Shown here piece by piece: positions 63,872-64,000 of a stretch of 64,000 nt of DNA (position 1 is its first letter; the number at the start of each line of letters is the position of its first letter). The notes below the pieces were generated by a model. It did no database searches. It was not told the DNA's origin and saw only the letters and a list, made by a program, of their open reading frames with translations. Both the position numbers and the translations under genes were made by a program. The stretch lies in assembly GCA_963837455.1 (NCBI GenBank), contig CAWINM010000014.1:210827-274826 (forward strand). The letters are read 5' to 3'. The stretch comes from DASYQD01 sp963837455. Its GTDB lineage: Bacteria; Acidobacteriota; Thermoanaerobaculia; Multivoradales; JAIOJS01.

Positions 63872-64000
63872 CTACGCGTCGGCGCCCTCGCTGGCCGGGG
63901 CGACCTCGTGCAGGTACGGCGGCGAGGCGCCGGCGCGCGCGACGGTGCGTGCCGCGACGAGGGCGCCGAAGCTGGCGGCGTCGACGACGGCGAACTGGTC
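63872..64000 (-). CDS. C-terminal fragment of an unidentified gene (5' part outside window)
   Basis: The last 42 codons and stop of a gene entering from the right edge, with the normal GC-rich third positions (AVVDAASFGALVAARTVARA, ...YLHEVAPASEGADA). Too short to name. Confidence 0.55.
   Translation of the reverse strand, partial: DQFAVVDAASFGALVAARTVARAGASPPYLHEVAPASEGADA

Overview
The window is about 70% GC and densely packed with genes, many joined by 4-nt stop/start overlaps (GTGA, TTGA, ATGA). Anaerobic aromatic metabolism, very many c-type cytochromes, TPR-linked Ser/Thr kinases and system II cytochrome c maturation together suggest an uncultured metal- or electrode-respiring bacterium. 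Acidobacteriota of the Thermoanaerobaculia/Holophagae kind is my best guess, made from gene style and not from a marker gene.

Layout. 1-2247: 5' part of a large surface protein. 2538-9968 (minus): benzoyl-CoA operon, small membrane protein-had-oah-bcrC-bcrB-bcrA-bcrD. 10024-10043: perfect palindrome between this operon and the divergent gene for a 1489-residue 2-oxoacid:ferredoxin oxidoreductase. 14748-20282: S9 peptidase, nucleotidyltransferase pair, HepT remnant, frame-disrupted malic enzyme. 20303-22630: fused ResB-CcsA haem-ligation protein. 22935-30498: lipoprotein, a 25-haem cytochrome built largely from seven tandem dihaem repeats, an outer-membrane barrel, a 9-haem cytochrome and a second lipoprotein. 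30680-34067: pseudo-receiver, NtrC-type sigma-54 activator and a membrane histidine kinase with a CXXCH haem site in its sensor domain. 34332-36872: FeoB and a zinc-ribbon FeoA. 36964-41188: Ser/Thr kinase-TPR and a four-S1-domain protein. 41429-44781: MtrB/PioB barrel and MtrA-type decahaem. 44997-49943: FAD monooxygenase, then a Rieske/cytochrome b/11-haem operon. 50192-53819: polytopic membrane protein and a frame-disrupted Ta0216-family radical SAM gene. 53990-58686: two monohaem cytochromes, a 7-haem NapC-like quinol dehydrogenase and a CbcL-like 11-haem/cytochrome b fusion. 58821-64000: three histidine kinases, a broken response regulator and edge fragments.

How it may work together (inference): aromatic acids are dearomatised by ATP-dependent benzoyl-CoA reductase using ferredoxin reduced by the 2-oxoacid oxidoreductase. 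Quinol electrons leave the inner membrane through three alternative quinol oxidases (Rieske/b/11-haem, NapC-like, CbcL-like), cross the periplasm on small cytochromes, and pass the outer membrane through two conduits (MtrAB, and the barrel with the 25- and 9-haem cytochromes). I count 76 haem-binding motifs in the window, including the kinase. The haem-kinase/sigma-54 pair is a plausible redox controller: three cytochrome genes have good -24/-12 matches upstream.

Caution: three genes (malic enzyme, 11-haem cytochrome, radical SAM) carry six single-base frame errors in total, five of them +1. This could be sequence error rather than gene decay. No tRNA, rRNA, CRISPR array or intact transposase was found.
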